Origin: Bacteroidales bacterium
GTDB lineage: Bacteria > Bacteroidota > Bacteroidia > Bacteroidales > JAGOPY01
Assembly (NCBI GenBank): GCA_023229505.1
Contig: JALNZD010000063.1
Location: 1-14,725 of the forward strand
Length of the DNA stretch: 14,725 bases
Direction of reading: 5' to 3'
The number at the start of each line of letters is the position of its first letter. Position 1 is the stretch's first letter. The notes beneath the pieces are model-generated. The model ran no database searches and was not told where the DNA came from. It saw only the letters and a program-made list of their open reading frames with translations. Both the position numbers and the translations under genes were made by a program. Below are positions 1 to 7,657 of the stretch, piece after piece.

Positions 1-50
1 AGCATCTTGGTTTGTGGTTTTGGTTAACAACAAAGCAGATGCTTTTCTCT
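1..50 (+). terminator. possible terminator hairpin of an upstream gene
   Basis: AGCATCT (1-7) is the reverse complement of AGATGCT (37-43). Inside the loop, TTTGT (11-15) can pair with ACAAA (30-34). The right arm is followed by a T-rich tract (TTTTCTCTTTT). This fits a rho-independent terminator for a gene ending left of the window, but the stem is short, not G+C-rich, and may extend outside the window. Confidence 0.25.
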
Positions 51-162
51 TTTGGTTTCAGCCTATCAAGCAGGTTTTTACAAACATGTCATTGTTAAAT
101 TCATTTATAAAAATTACCGGAGTATTGCTATATTTATTGTTCCTTTTAATCCGCAGCAAGAA

Positions 163-3100
163 ATGCCGACCATTGTAAAAAAGATATTGCCGTTAAACTC
201 TTGGGATGATTTCTTCTCTTATGCCATCTCATTGCCCAATAAGGAGAAGGGTGATCTCTTTGAAATTCTCACAAAACTTATCCTCACCACAAAACCAGAA
301 TACACTTCCCAATTAAAGAAAGTATGGCTTCTGAGTGAGGGCGTGCCGACAGAAATTCGTGATAAACTTCATCTGCCGACAACTGATGAAGGCATTGATT
401 TGGTGGCAGAAACATTCAGGGGGGAATTCTGGGCAATCCAGTGCAAATTCAAAGGGAAAAACCAACCGCCCACTTATAAGGAACTTTCCACATTCGGTCA
501 GTTAGCCAATAATTATTGCCATAACATTTCACTCGCCCTGCTGGTGCATACGGGAGAAAAAGGTGTGCTGAAAAAACACCTTCTGGGCGAAAATTTCACA
601 CAAATAGGTCTGGAATACTGGCTGGGATTAACCGATGAAGATTGGCAAAGGATACATAAGTATATAAAGGGGCAGTCGACACGTCCAAAACCAAGAAAGC
701 CGCGCCCACATCAAAGCAATGCCATTAATAAGGCTCAACATCATTTCCTAAAGAATGACGCCACCAGAGGTCGCCTAATAATGCCGTGTGGCACTGGCAA
801 AAGCCTTACAGCATTTTGGATTGCCAATGCGTTGAAAGCAAAATCGGTAATTGTGGCGGTACCCAGTCTGGCACTAATAAAGCAAAGCCTTGAAGATTGG
901 ACGCGGGAATTCGTGGCATTGAATGAAAATCCATTGCCTGAATGGTTGGTGATATGTAGCGATGAATCAACAGCCAAAATAGAAAAGGACGAATTCGTTT
1001 CTGATGTTTATTCATTGGGCATTCCAACCACAACTGATATCGAAAAGATCAGCGCATTCCTAACCGAAGAGAGCAATGGACGTAAGATAGTTTTTACTAC
1101 TTACCAGAGCAGCGATAAACTCGCCCAAGCCGCAAGAAACTGCAATTATTACTTTGATCTGGCGATTCTGGATGAAGCACATAAAACTGTCGGGGTAAAG
1201 TCAAAGACCTTTGCCACGTTGCTTACGGATGATAACATCAAAATATCCAGAAGAATATTTATGACTGCCACAGAACGTGTCCTGCGTGGCGAAAGCGAAG
1301 AAATATTCTCTATGGATGATCTGGATATCTATGGGGAGCAGTTCTACCAGTTGACGTTTAAAGAAGCCATCAATTCTGATCCGCCCATCATTTCCGATTA
1401 TAAGATTCTCACCATTACCGTTTCAAATGAAGAAATACAGCAACTCATTGCCAAGAACAAATTAATAACCGATGATGTTAAAAAAATTCAGCAGCAGGAG
1501 TCGCAATCATTGGCGGCGGCAATCGCATTAAGGAAAGCCACGCAAAAGTATGGCATCAAGCACGCCATTTCATTTCACAGAAGCATAAGGAATGCCAGCA
1601 ATTTTTCAGACCTGCATACTGAACTTAACCTGATCAAAATAGATGATGTTAATCTAAACGCCAGCCATATATCAAGCAAGAAATCTGCGGGGGAACGGGC
1701 AAGGCTGATGAAAGATTTTGCTGGTGAAGAACTTGCCCTGATGACCAATGCACGTTGTTTAAATGAGGGAGTGGATGTGCCCGCCATTGATTGCGTGTTG
1801 TTTGCTGATCCCAAGCAGAGCGTCATCGACATTGTTCAAGCGGCTGGCAGGGCGTTAAGACCATATGCTGGCAAGGAGTATGGATATATTATGTTGCCGC
1901 TTATTGTGCCCGATGGTATGGAGTTGGCGGAATTTACCGATAGTACTCCCTTTAAAGAAGTGGCAAGAATAATTGCCGCTCTATCCACACAAGACGAGCG
2001 AATTGCGGAAGAATTTAGAATTACAAGTTTTGGCAAACAATTGGGCGGCGGAAGAATCGAATTTACTGGAACGGTTCCAGTTGGAATGAAATTAGATTTA
2101 ACGGATTTCGCTGCTACCATAAATGCTAAAATTTGGGAGAAAGTTGCAAAGGTTAATTGGAGATCATTTGAAGAAGCAAGAGCGTTTGTACACACTTTAA
2201 AACTTAACAGTGTTGAAGAATGGCAGAAGTATTGTTTATCAGGGACGAAACCTGATGATATCCCTGTCGCTTCAGATAGAGTATACAAAGGCTCAGGATG
2301 GTCAGGCTGGGGAGATTGGCTGGGAACTGGGACGATTGCAACTAATAAAAGAGAGTATAAGTCTTTCCAAGATGCGAGAGCGTTCGTACATAGACTTGAA
2401 ATTAAAAATGGAGATGGGTGGAGGGAATATGCTAATTCTGGAAAGAAGCCCGAGGATATTCCTGCCAACCCCAGAAATGTATATTCGAAGCAGGGTTGGA
2501 AAGGAATGGGTGATTGGCTGGGTACTGGAACGATTGCTACACAACTAATAGAGTACCGTTCATTTGACGAAGCCAAAACGTTGGTTAATAAATTAAAATT
2601 ACAGAATATAGATCAGTGGAGAGCGTATTGTAAATCAGGAAATAAACCTGAAGATATTCCAAATAATCCAAATATTGTATATAAAGACAAAGGGTGGTTA
2701 AATTTAGGCGATTGGCTGGGTACTGGCTCTATCGCAACTTTTCTGATAGAATATCGCCCATTTTTTGAAGCAAAAACGTATGTGCGAAGTATTGAACTAA
2801 AGAATCTGAAAGATTGGAAGAAATTTTGTCAAAGTGGTATGAAGCCAGATGATATCCCTGCTAATCCAAATCGAACATATTCAAATGAGGGCTGGAAGGG
2901 TTGGGGTGATTGGTTAGGAACGGGGACTATTGCTAATTCTAAAAAACAATACCGTTCATTTGATGAAGCACGAGAATATGTATACAAATTGAAACTTAAA
3001 AGCGGTAACGAATGGAAAGAGTTCTGTGAATCAGAAAATAAGCCAAATGATATACCTAATACTCCTAATAATGTCTATAAGCGGCAAGGCTGGAAAGGAA

Positions 3101-4314
3101 TGGGTGACTGGTTAGGAACTGGTATTATTGCCAACAGGGATAGAAAGTATAAGTCCTTTGAAGATGCAAGAGTCTTTATGCATATGATTCACCTTAAGAG
3201 TTATCGGGAGTGGCAGGAGTATGCTAAGTCACTAAGGAAACCAGATGATATACCCAAAGAGCCTTGGAATGTATATGCCCAACAAGGCTGGAAAGGAATG
3301 GGCGACTGGCTGGGGACTGGAACAATTTCACCTCACTTAAAAGTTTACCAACCATTTAAGGAAGCAAGAGCATTCGTACAAAATCTTGGGCTTAAGAATG
3401 GAGATGATTGGAGGGAGTATACTAAGTCGGGGAAGAAGCCCGAAGATATACCTACTACCCCTGAAAGGGTATATTCAAAGCAGGGCTGGATCGGAATGGG
3501 AGATTGGTTGGGAACTGGAACGATTGCTCATCGTCTAAAAGTTTACTTGCCATTTGAGGAAGCAAGAGCATTTGTACATAAATTAGGACTTAAGAATGGA
3601 GATGAATGGCAGGAGTATTGTTTATCTGGAAAGAAACCAGATACCATTCCAAGTCGCCCAAATCAAACTTACAAGGACAAGGGGTGGTTTAATCTTGGGG
3701 ATTGGTTGGGAACTGGATTTGTTGCTCCTCGTTTAATAAAGCACCGCCCGTTTAAGGAAGCACGGGCATTCGTGCAAAACCTTGGACTTAAGAATAGTGA
3801 CGAATGGAGAGAGTATTGTAAGTCGGGAAAGAAGCCTGATGATATACCATCTAATCCCGCCAAGAAATACGCAAATGTAGGCTGGAAAGGTATGGGTGAT
3901 TGGTTAGGAACTGGATTTGTTGCTCCTCGTTTAATAAAGCACCGCCCGTTTAAGGAAGCACGGGCATTCGTGCAAAACCTTGGACTTAAGAATAGTGACG
4001 AATGGAGAGAGTATTGTAAGTCGGGAAAGAAGCCTGATGATATACCATCTAATCCCGCCAAGAAATACGCAAATGTAGGCTGGAAAGGTATGGGTGATTG
4101 GTTAGGAACTGGAACGATTTCTTCTCAGCGAAGAGAATATCGCTCATTTGAAGAAGCCAGAGCATTCGTACACAATTTAAAACTCAAGTCTGCGAAAGAA
4201 TGGATAGAGTATTGTCAGTCAGGTAAAAAGCCTGACGATATACCAAGCAAACCAGAAAAGACATACAAGAATAAAGGCTGGACAAATTGGTATGACTGGT
4301 TAGGTATAGTCTAA
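163..4314 (+). CDS. Mrr-like nuclease / DEAH helicase fusion with 11 PHINT-type repeats
   Basis: Predicted DNA-targeting restriction or defence enzyme of 1383 residues. Residues about 1-165 look like an Mrr-type PD-(D/E)XK nuclease domain, with D79, then Q93-x-K95 in FWAIQCK. A superfamily 2 helicase core follows: Walker A GTGKS (210-214), DEAH (337-340), TAT (368-370), and a motif VI-like QAAGRALR (559-566). Residues 664-1383 are eleven 66-residue units, each with a GWxGxGDWLGTG signature, like the Pfam 'phage-integrase repeat unit'. The nuclease-helicase half resembles the front of type ISP restriction enzymes, but no methyltransferase motif was seen and the repeats sit where methylase and specificity parts would be. 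An in-frame TTG at 52 would add 37 residues. ATG 163 was preferred because the nuclease domain begins just after it and a TATATTTA box (129-136) lies between the two starts. A DUF2971 gene follows 22 bases downstream, probably co-transcribed. The domain calls are firm; the role in defence is inference. Confidence 0.85.
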   Translation: MPTIVKKILPLNSWDDFFSYAISLPNKEKGDLFEILTKLILTTKPEYTSQLKKVWLLSEGVPTEIRDKLHLPTTDEGIDLVAETFRGEFWAIQCKFKGKNQPPTYKELSTFGQLANNYCHNISLALLVHTGEKGVLKKHLLGENFTQIGLEYWLGLTDEDWQRIHKYIKGQSTRPKPRKPRPHQSNAINKAQHHFLKNDATRGRLIMPCGTGKSLTAFWIANALKAKSVIVAVPSLALIKQSLEDWTREFVALNENPLPEWLVICSDESTAKIEKDEFVSDVYSLGIPTTTDIEKISAFLTEESNGRKIVFTTYQSSDKLAQAARNCNYYFDLAILDEAHKTVGVKSKTFATLLTDDNIKISRRIFMTATERVLRGESEEIFSMDDLDIYGEQFYQLTFKEAINSDPPIISDYKILTITVSNEEIQQLIAKNKLITDDVKKIQQQESQSLAAAIALRKATQKYGIKHAISFHRSIRNASNFSDLHTELNLIKIDDVNLNASHISSKKSAGERARLMKDFAGEELALMTNARCLNEGVDVPAIDCVLFADPKQSVIDIVQAAGRALRPYAGKEYGYIMLPLIVPDGMELAEFTDSTPFKEVARIIAALSTQDERIAEEFRITSFGKQLGGGRIEFTGTVPVGMKLDLTDFAATINAKIWEKVAKVNWRSFEEARAFVHTLKLNSVEEWQKYCLSGTKPDDIPVASDRVYKGSGWSGWGDWLGTGTIATNKREYKSFQDARAFVHRLEIKNGDGWREYANSGKKPEDIPANPRNVYSKQGWKGMGDWLGTGTIATQLIEYRSFDEAKTLVNKLKLQNIDQWRAYCKSGNKPEDIPNNPNIVYKDKGWLNLGDWLGTGSIATFLIEYRPFFEAKTYVRSIELKNLKDWKKFCQSGMKPDDIPANPNRTYSNEGWKGWGDWLGTGTIANSKKQYRSFDEAREYVYKLKLKSGNEWKEFCESENKPNDIPNTPNNVYKRQGWKGMGDWLGTGIIANRDRKYKSFEDARVFMHMIHLKSYREWQEYAKSLRKPDDIPKEPWNVYAQQGWKGMGDWLGTGTISPHLKVYQPFKEARAFVQNLGLKNGDDWREYTKSGKKPEDIPTTPERVYSKQGWIGMGDWLGTGTIAHRLKVYLPFEEARAFVHKLGLKNGDEWQEYCLSGKKPDTIPSRPNQTYKDKGWFNLGDWLGTGFVAPRLIKHRPFKEARAFVQNLGLKNSDEWREYCKSGKKPDDIPSNPAKKYANVGWKGMGDWLGTGFVAPRLIKHRPFKEARAFVQNLGLKNSDEWREYCKSGKKPDDIPSNPAKKYANVGWKGMGDWLGTGTISSQRREYRSFEEARAFVHNLKLKSAKEWIEYCQSGKKPDDIPSKPEKTYKNKGWTNWYDWLGIV
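2152..4311 (+). repeat. eleven in-frame 198-bp coding repeats (PHINT-type, GDWLGTG)
   Basis: Eleven consecutive 198-bp units encode 66 residues each, with the GDWLG codons beginning at 2311, 2509, 2707, 2905, 3103, 3301, 3499, 3697, 3895, 4093 and 4291. Each unit follows the pattern [RK]-x-Y-[RK]-x-F-x-[ED]-A-[RK], then W-x-x-[YF]-x-x-S-x-x-K-P-x-x-I-P, then GW-x-x-x-GDWLGTG. The spacing has no insertions or deletions. The last unit is a degenerate cap in which GDWLGTG becomes YDWLGIV at the stop codon. Most units differ clearly at the DNA level, so the array is old apart from the recent duplication at 3709-4113. Confidence 0.93.
3709..4113 (+). repeat. exact 198-bp tandem duplication inside the repeat array
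   Basis: Bases 3709-3915 and 3907-4113 are identical by eye over 207 bases. This is one 198-bp unit duplicated in tandem with a 9-base overlap (GGAACTGGA) at the junction. It makes units 9 and 10 of the protein the same in sequence, whereas all other neighbouring units have diverged. Confidence 0.93.
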
Positions 4315-4336
4315 AGTTTAATAAGACAATGTTCAA

Positions 4337-5104
4337 ATGACATTAAAAAGACCCAAACTTATCTACAAGTATCATAAAAACAATCAGCATCTTCTTAGCC
4401 TTCTGATAGACGGACAACTATGGTTTTCTCACCAAAATGAACTCAATGACCCATACGACTGTAAATTTGCTTTATCCGACAAATTTTTAATTTCCCTATT
4501 GAAAGAATCCTCTGACACATTATTAAAAGACCTTCAAGAAAAAATTCCTAATTTAAACAGCATTAATAAAGACAGATTTTTTGATAAAATTCTTCCGATA
4601 TTAAAAAGCAATAAGTGGATGAATGAATTTTATTCTAATCTTTTTGAAAAATCTGGTTGGAGCGTTTGTTGTTTCAGCGCAAGCCCATTGAATGAAATAA
4701 TGTGGGCACATTACGCGAATAATCATAAAGGAGTTTGCTTAGAATTTGACTTATCAAAGACACCAGAATTGTATGAGAAATTGCAGCCCGTTACCTATGA
4801 AGATACTTTTCCTGAAATCGACACCACTGATGACCTAATAAATGCTTTATTAAGGAAGCGAACGGCTTGGAGCCAAGAAGAAGAATGGAGAATTATAACT
4901 AATGTCAGGGGTACAAAACCATTCAATAAAGAATCACTGACCGCAATTTGTTTTGGCTGTTATGCCGATAGGTTGTTTATTGAAAATATAATAAAGACTA
5001 CAAAAGAAAGTGGGTACGAAAAGATTGGCTTCAAACAAATGAACTTTCGCATTAAAGGAATAACTCTAAAACCATTATACAACCCAAAAACTTTAACGCC
5101 ATAA
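4337..5104 (+). CDS. DUF2971 family protein
   Basis: A 255-residue protein with the layout typical of the DUF2971 family: an LIYKYH start motif (8-13), LWFSHQNELNDPYD (28-41), a central block from VCCFSASP (110-117) through MWAHYANNHKGVCLEFD (122-138), and RKRTAWSQEEEWRII (173-187). The length is normal and no signal peptide or membrane segment is visible, so it is probably cytoplasmic. No biochemical role for the family can be stated from the sequence. The conserved Cys, His, Tyr and Glu positions suggest an enzyme or nucleotide-binding fold. It starts 22 bases after the helicase gene on the same strand with no visible terminator between, so the two probably share a transcript. Confidence 0.85.
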   Translation: MTLKRPKLIYKYHKNNQHLLSLLIDGQLWFSHQNELNDPYDCKFALSDKFLISLLKESSDTLLKDLQEKIPNLNSINKDRFFDKILPILKSNKWMNEFYSNLFEKSGWSVCCFSASPLNEIMWAHYANNHKGVCLEFDLSKTPELYEKLQPVTYEDTFPEIDTTDDLINALLRKRTAWSQEEEWRIITNVRGTKPFNKESLTAICFGCYADRLFIENIIKTTKESGYEKIGFKQMNFRIKGITLKPLYNPKTLTP

Positions 5105-5143
5105 GGATAAACTCTGCTCTCTCCCGCACGCTCTCCTCTTGGC

Positions 5144-5159
5144 AATGATTGGCATCATT
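5144..5159. terminator. small hairpin between convergent genes
   Basis: AATGAT (5144-5149), loop TGGC, then ATCATT (5154-5159). It lies between the stop of the DUF2971 gene and the convergent DUF6438 gene. The six-base stem is A+T-rich and lacks a strong T-tract, so a terminator role is only possible. Confidence 0.2.
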
Positions 5160-5225
5160 TATTGTGGAAAGGGGGCGTGGAAAGAACGATTAAAGATGGG
5201 AATTTTTCGAAGTCGTCACAGTAAA

Positions 5226-5423
5226 TCAATAACTTTTGATTGCATCAGGTTGTATAGACCATCTATGATGCCCCATTTTTTCGACAAATGCTTCACCGTT
5301 GTAATTTACTTCACCATTTGCACTTATTTCCATATCATAAACTGGACAAGTTCCGTAGCACATTGTGCGCTTCAAAGTAATGGTTTGAAAACCAGAAATG
5401 TTTTTACTTTTTGATGATCCCAT
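5226..5423 (-). CDS. truncated DUF6438-domain protein, probably frameshifted
   Basis: The 65-residue product matches the start of a DUF6438 domain: an I-T-L-K-R-T-M-C-Y-G-T-C-P-V-Y segment, then I-S-A-N-G-E-V-x-Y-x-G, then a G-H-x-x-W-S-I-x-x-D-A-I-K stretch. DUF6438 proteins normally run to well over 100 residues and this one stops right after the first half. At the stop, a -1 shift in the run CAAAAG (T-run 5234-5237 on the plus strand) would continue as KLLIYCDDFEKFPSL and on to a stop at 5155-5157, which reads like more of the domain. It is therefore probably a pseudogene, or the site of a homopolymer sequencing error. The function of DUF6438 is unknown. It points towards the preceding plus-strand gene and away from the ADP-ribosylglycohydrolase gene. 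Confidence 0.6.
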   Translation of the reverse strand: MGSSKSKNISGFQTITLKRTMCYGTCPVYDMEISANGEVNYNGEAFVEKMGHHRWSIQPDAIKSY

Positions 5424-5451
5424 AGAATTTAGTTATTAGGCAGTAGCATTG

Positions 5452-5483
5452 TTTGCAAACCACACATTAAAGTTATACTTTTA
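5452..5483 (+). promoter_or_regulatory. candidate Bacteroidota-type promoter for the ADP-ribosylglycohydrolase gene
   Basis: TTTG (5452-5455) lies 20 bases upstream of TACTTTTA (5476-5483). This fits the Bacteroidota -33 TTTG and -7 TAnnTTTG pattern except for the final base. It would give a leader of roughly 30 bases before ATG 5522. Such boxes are common by chance in A+T-rich DNA. Confidence 0.35.
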
Positions 5484-5521
5484 TTGGTGAACATATCGTA
5501 GACGATTTACAATTATAAGCG

Positions 5522-6325
5522 ATGGAAGAAGCAAGCAATAGGCAACTCATTCTGGGAGCCATCATTGGCGATATTATCGGTTCCGTCTTCGAGTGGAATA
5601 ATGTGAAAACAACTGATTTTCAACTATTCACCGAAAGAACGGATTATACAGATGACAGCGTGCTGACATTTGCCACGATGGACAGCGTACTTAACGGCAT
5701 TGATTACACCACAGCATACCAGACCTATGGCAGGAAATATCCGAATAGGGGTTACGGTGGATATTTTAACTCTTGGATTCGTGCCGAACATCCAAAGCCC
5801 TACAATAGTTATGGCAACGGATCAGCGATGCGTGTAAGTCCAGTAGGATGGGCTTATGATACACTGGAAGAAGTTCTACATCAAGCAAAAAGAAGCGCGG
5901 AAGTAACACACGATCATCCAGAAGGCATCAAAGGGGCTCAGGCAACAGCCGCCGCCATATTTATGGCAAGAAATGGTTCCAGTAAGGCTAATATCAAGCA
6001 ATACGTCCAAGATGCGTTTGGATATGATCTGGAAAGACGAATTGATGATATCAGACCCATATACAAATTCAACGAAACTTGCCAAGAAACCGTTCCAGAA
6101 GCCATAATAGCCTTTCTGGAGAGCAAGGATTACGAAAGTGCTATCAGGCTTGCAATATCAATCGGTGGCGACAGCGATACGGTTGCGTGCATTACGGGCG
6201 GGATCGCTGAAGCGTTCTATAAGGAAATTCCTGAATGGATCGTGGAGAATGCGTTACGACTTTTGCCAGTAGACGTCATTAAAATGATTGAGGAATTTTC
6301 ATTGAAGTATAGAAGATTTAAATAA
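5522..6325 (+). CDS. ADP-ribosylglycohydrolase family protein
   Basis: A 267-residue member of the ADP-ribosylglycohydrolase (DraG/ARH) family, which removes ADP-ribose from modified proteins, nucleic acids or small molecules using divalent metal ions. The family landmarks are all present: GAIIGDIIGSVFE (12-24), the metal-binding TDDS (43-46), GNGSAMR (98-104), a V-T-H-D-H-P-E-G segment, and GGDSDT (215-220) followed by ACITGGIAEAFY. These cover the expected metal ligands, so the enzyme is probably active. It is a soluble cytoplasmic protein of normal length. It stands alone on its strand with its own candidate promoter, 97 bases from a divergent short gene. The substrate cannot be told. In an island with nucleases and DUF2971 it may reverse an ADP-ribosylation used in conflict, but a role in ADP-ribose salvage is equally possible. 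Confidence 0.93.
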   Translation: MEEASNRQLILGAIIGDIIGSVFEWNNVKTTDFQLFTERTDYTDDSVLTFATMDSVLNGIDYTTAYQTYGRKYPNRGYGGYFNSWIRAEHPKPYNSYGNGSAMRVSPVGWAYDTLEEVLHQAKRSAEVTHDHPEGIKGAQATAAAIFMARNGSSKANIKQYVQDAFGYDLERRIDDIRPIYKFNETCQETVPEAIIAFLESKDYESAIRLAISIGGDSDTVACITGGIAEAFYKEIPEWIVENALRLLPVDVIKMIEEFSLKYRRFK

Positions 6326-6400
6326 GAATGGTAGTGGTGATATACTCACATCTTTTATACTAGCCCCTATTCTATCCCCTCTCTCCCCCCACTAAGTTAT

Positions 6401-6442
6401 TTCTGGCTCCACAGTTCATATCGTAACCATTATAGACGCGAA
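6401..6442. repeat. repeat B, copy 1, within a hairpin-prone intergenic block
   Basis: This block shares TTCTGGCTCC, then TAACCA, then GACGCGAA, at the same internal spacing (34 bases from first to last box) with 8070-8111. It sits between two convergent genes. ATTTCTGGCTCC (6399-6410) can pair with GGAGGCAGAAAT (6447-6458) at 11 of 12 positions across a 36-base loop. Pyrimidine-rich (6376-6390) and purine-rich (6459-6466) flanks could extend the stem. It may also end transcription from both sides. Confidence 0.5.
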
Positions 6443-6525
6443 GGAAGGAGGCAGAAATGAGGGAGGCGAAAATTTGTTTAATGACCTGAATATTAATATC
6501 ATAAAATCAAAAGAACGATATTTGA

Positions 6526-7485
6526 TTATGCCTTTATTATTTTTTCGATAGAAATTGGATTTATATTTCGTGCCTTCTCATACTCAATGACCTTTTTGCT
6601 AAGGATATCCATAGTTTCTTCCAAATATTTATTATAGTCTTTCTCTTTTAAATCAAATACGTTCCAATCACCAGATTTCCCGTATTTTTTTATTTCTTCA
6701 ATGAGTTCGATAATCAATTTATCCGAATCATATTTATTAAACTTTTGTTCTCTATGCCTTCCATTTCTGTCCCAAATACCATAATTTACAACACAATCGG
6801 AAAATGACTTGTAAGACTCATAAACACCATCGCAAATCCAGTCAAAATACTTTATTTTAGTTGGCTTTAAATTACTCCCAAGAATTTTATATTCATACAA
6901 TGGATATATATTACCCATAGAAGTTGTGTAAGTCCGACCTGTATAGACTTCTTTTACCCAATACAAATTATTTTTGCGGTATTTAATGGGTTTTAAATAT
7001 TTTCGGATTTTCAAGTCCTTATCAACCATTATCCATTTTTTATTGCCATTTTTATAATCATATTCTTCCCAAGATTCAGATTCGCCGACTTGTTCAACTA
7101 ATTTTATAACAGAAATTACAAACGATATCCCATCATCAGGAAAGCCTTTAAACGCTATAATTCCTTTACTATCTGCAATTTCAGCGATTGAATAACTTCC
7201 CATTACCATTGATTTGCTAACTTCTTCAAAATAATTGCATTGTGCACCAAAATGCTTTATGGTAGTTACATCACCTGCATTATTATATATTAAGTGGGTA
7301 TAAAGATTATGTGTGGCACCATAACTCGTTCTATATAAGTACCCTTGGAAAATTTTCTTGACAACATATTTGATTTGTTCAACCTCTATATCCGAAAAAT
7401 CAATTTCTTTAAAAGATTCAATGTCCACTATTTTATCATAGTGATAATCATTATAGACAATATAAAATTCAATTTCGGTTGCCAT
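6526..7485 (-). CDS. hypothetical protein, 319 residues, A+T-rich orphan
   Basis: I do not recognise a family. The protein is soluble, with no signal peptide or clear membrane helix, and rich in Lys, Ile, Tyr, Glu and Asp. The N-terminal half has short alternating beta-like segments, such as EIEFYIVYNDYHYDKIVDI (4-22) and a region near 100-125 with GIIAFKGFPDDGISFVISVI. The C-terminal third is charged and helical (KLIIELIEEIKKYG, then YLEETMDILSKKVIEYEKAR). The codons are visibly richer in A and T than those of the nuclease-helicase and ADP-ribosylglycohydrolase genes, which suggests separate acquisition. ATG at 7483-7485 is the only sensible start. It is convergent with the ADP-ribosylglycohydrolase gene, and repeat A lies 43 bases upstream of its start. 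Confidence 0.7.
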   Translation of the reverse strand: MATEIEFYIVYNDYHYDKIVDIESFKEIDFSDIEVEQIKYVVKKIFQGYLYRTSYGATHNLYTHLIYNNAGDVTTIKHFGAQCNYFEEVSKSMVMGSYSIAEIADSKGIIAFKGFPDDGISFVISVIKLVEQVGESESWEEYDYKNGNKKWIMVDKDLKIRKYLKPIKYRKNNLYWVKEVYTGRTYTTSMGNIYPLYEYKILGSNLKPTKIKYFDWICDGVYESYKSFSDCVVNYGIWDRNGRHREQKFNKYDSDKLIIELIEEIKKYGKSGDWNVFDLKEKDYNKYLEETMDILSKKVIEYEKARNINPISIEKIIKA

Positions 7486-7527
7486 AATTTATAAGAATAT
7501 AATATAAACGACTAATTTACAAATTTT

Positions 7528-7652
7528 CCAGCCGATAATAATTGGGGCGTTAAAAGGGCGGAAAGGTGGCTTGCATTGTTATTTACCGAAATCTCGCATC
7601 GTTATTTACCGTTTACACGAACAAGCCCACACATTCGCATTCTCGCGTTTAA
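7528..7652. repeat. repeat A, copy 1 (paired TTATTTACCG boxes)
   Basis: Intergenic block of about 125 bases beginning CCAGCCGATAA and ending GCGTTTAA. Its core carries two TTATTTACCG boxes (7579-7588 and 7602-7611), 23 bases apart, each preceded by GCAT. By hand count the 47-base core (7571-7617) matches copy 2 at 43 positions and copy 3 at 41. Copies 1 and 3 also share the outer flanks on both sides. The 23-base spacing is about two helical turns, as expected for paired protein-binding sites. Confidence 0.85.
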
Positions 7653-7657
7653 ACCTT

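Noticed and set aside
52..162. TTG start extending the nuclease-helicase gene by 37 residues
   Set aside because: The extension is hydrophobic and unlike the domain, a TATATTTA promoter-like box lies inside it, and ATG 163 sits directly before the nuclease domain.
1836..2576. 246-codon minus-strand open frame
   Set aside because: It is antisense to the helicase end and first repeats. Its serine- and proline-rich composition and periodicity come from the plus-strand repeat codons.
3669..4061. 130-codon minus-strand open frame with internal repeats
   Set aside because: It is a shadow of the duplicated coding repeat on the plus strand.
5139..5414. 91-codon plus-strand frame
   Set aside because: It is antisense to the DUF6438 gene, and the minus strand has the recognisable domain.
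6457..6489. Ten-codon ORF preceded by a perfect AAGGAGG ribosome-binding site
   Set aside because: It lies in the hairpin arm of repeat B. It is too short to support, and strong Shine-Dalgarno use is atypical for the likely phylum.
7571..7617. CRISPR array from the 23-bp-spaced TTATTTACCG boxes
   Set aside because: There are only two boxes per site, the spacers are too short and are shared between copies, and no cas gene is present.
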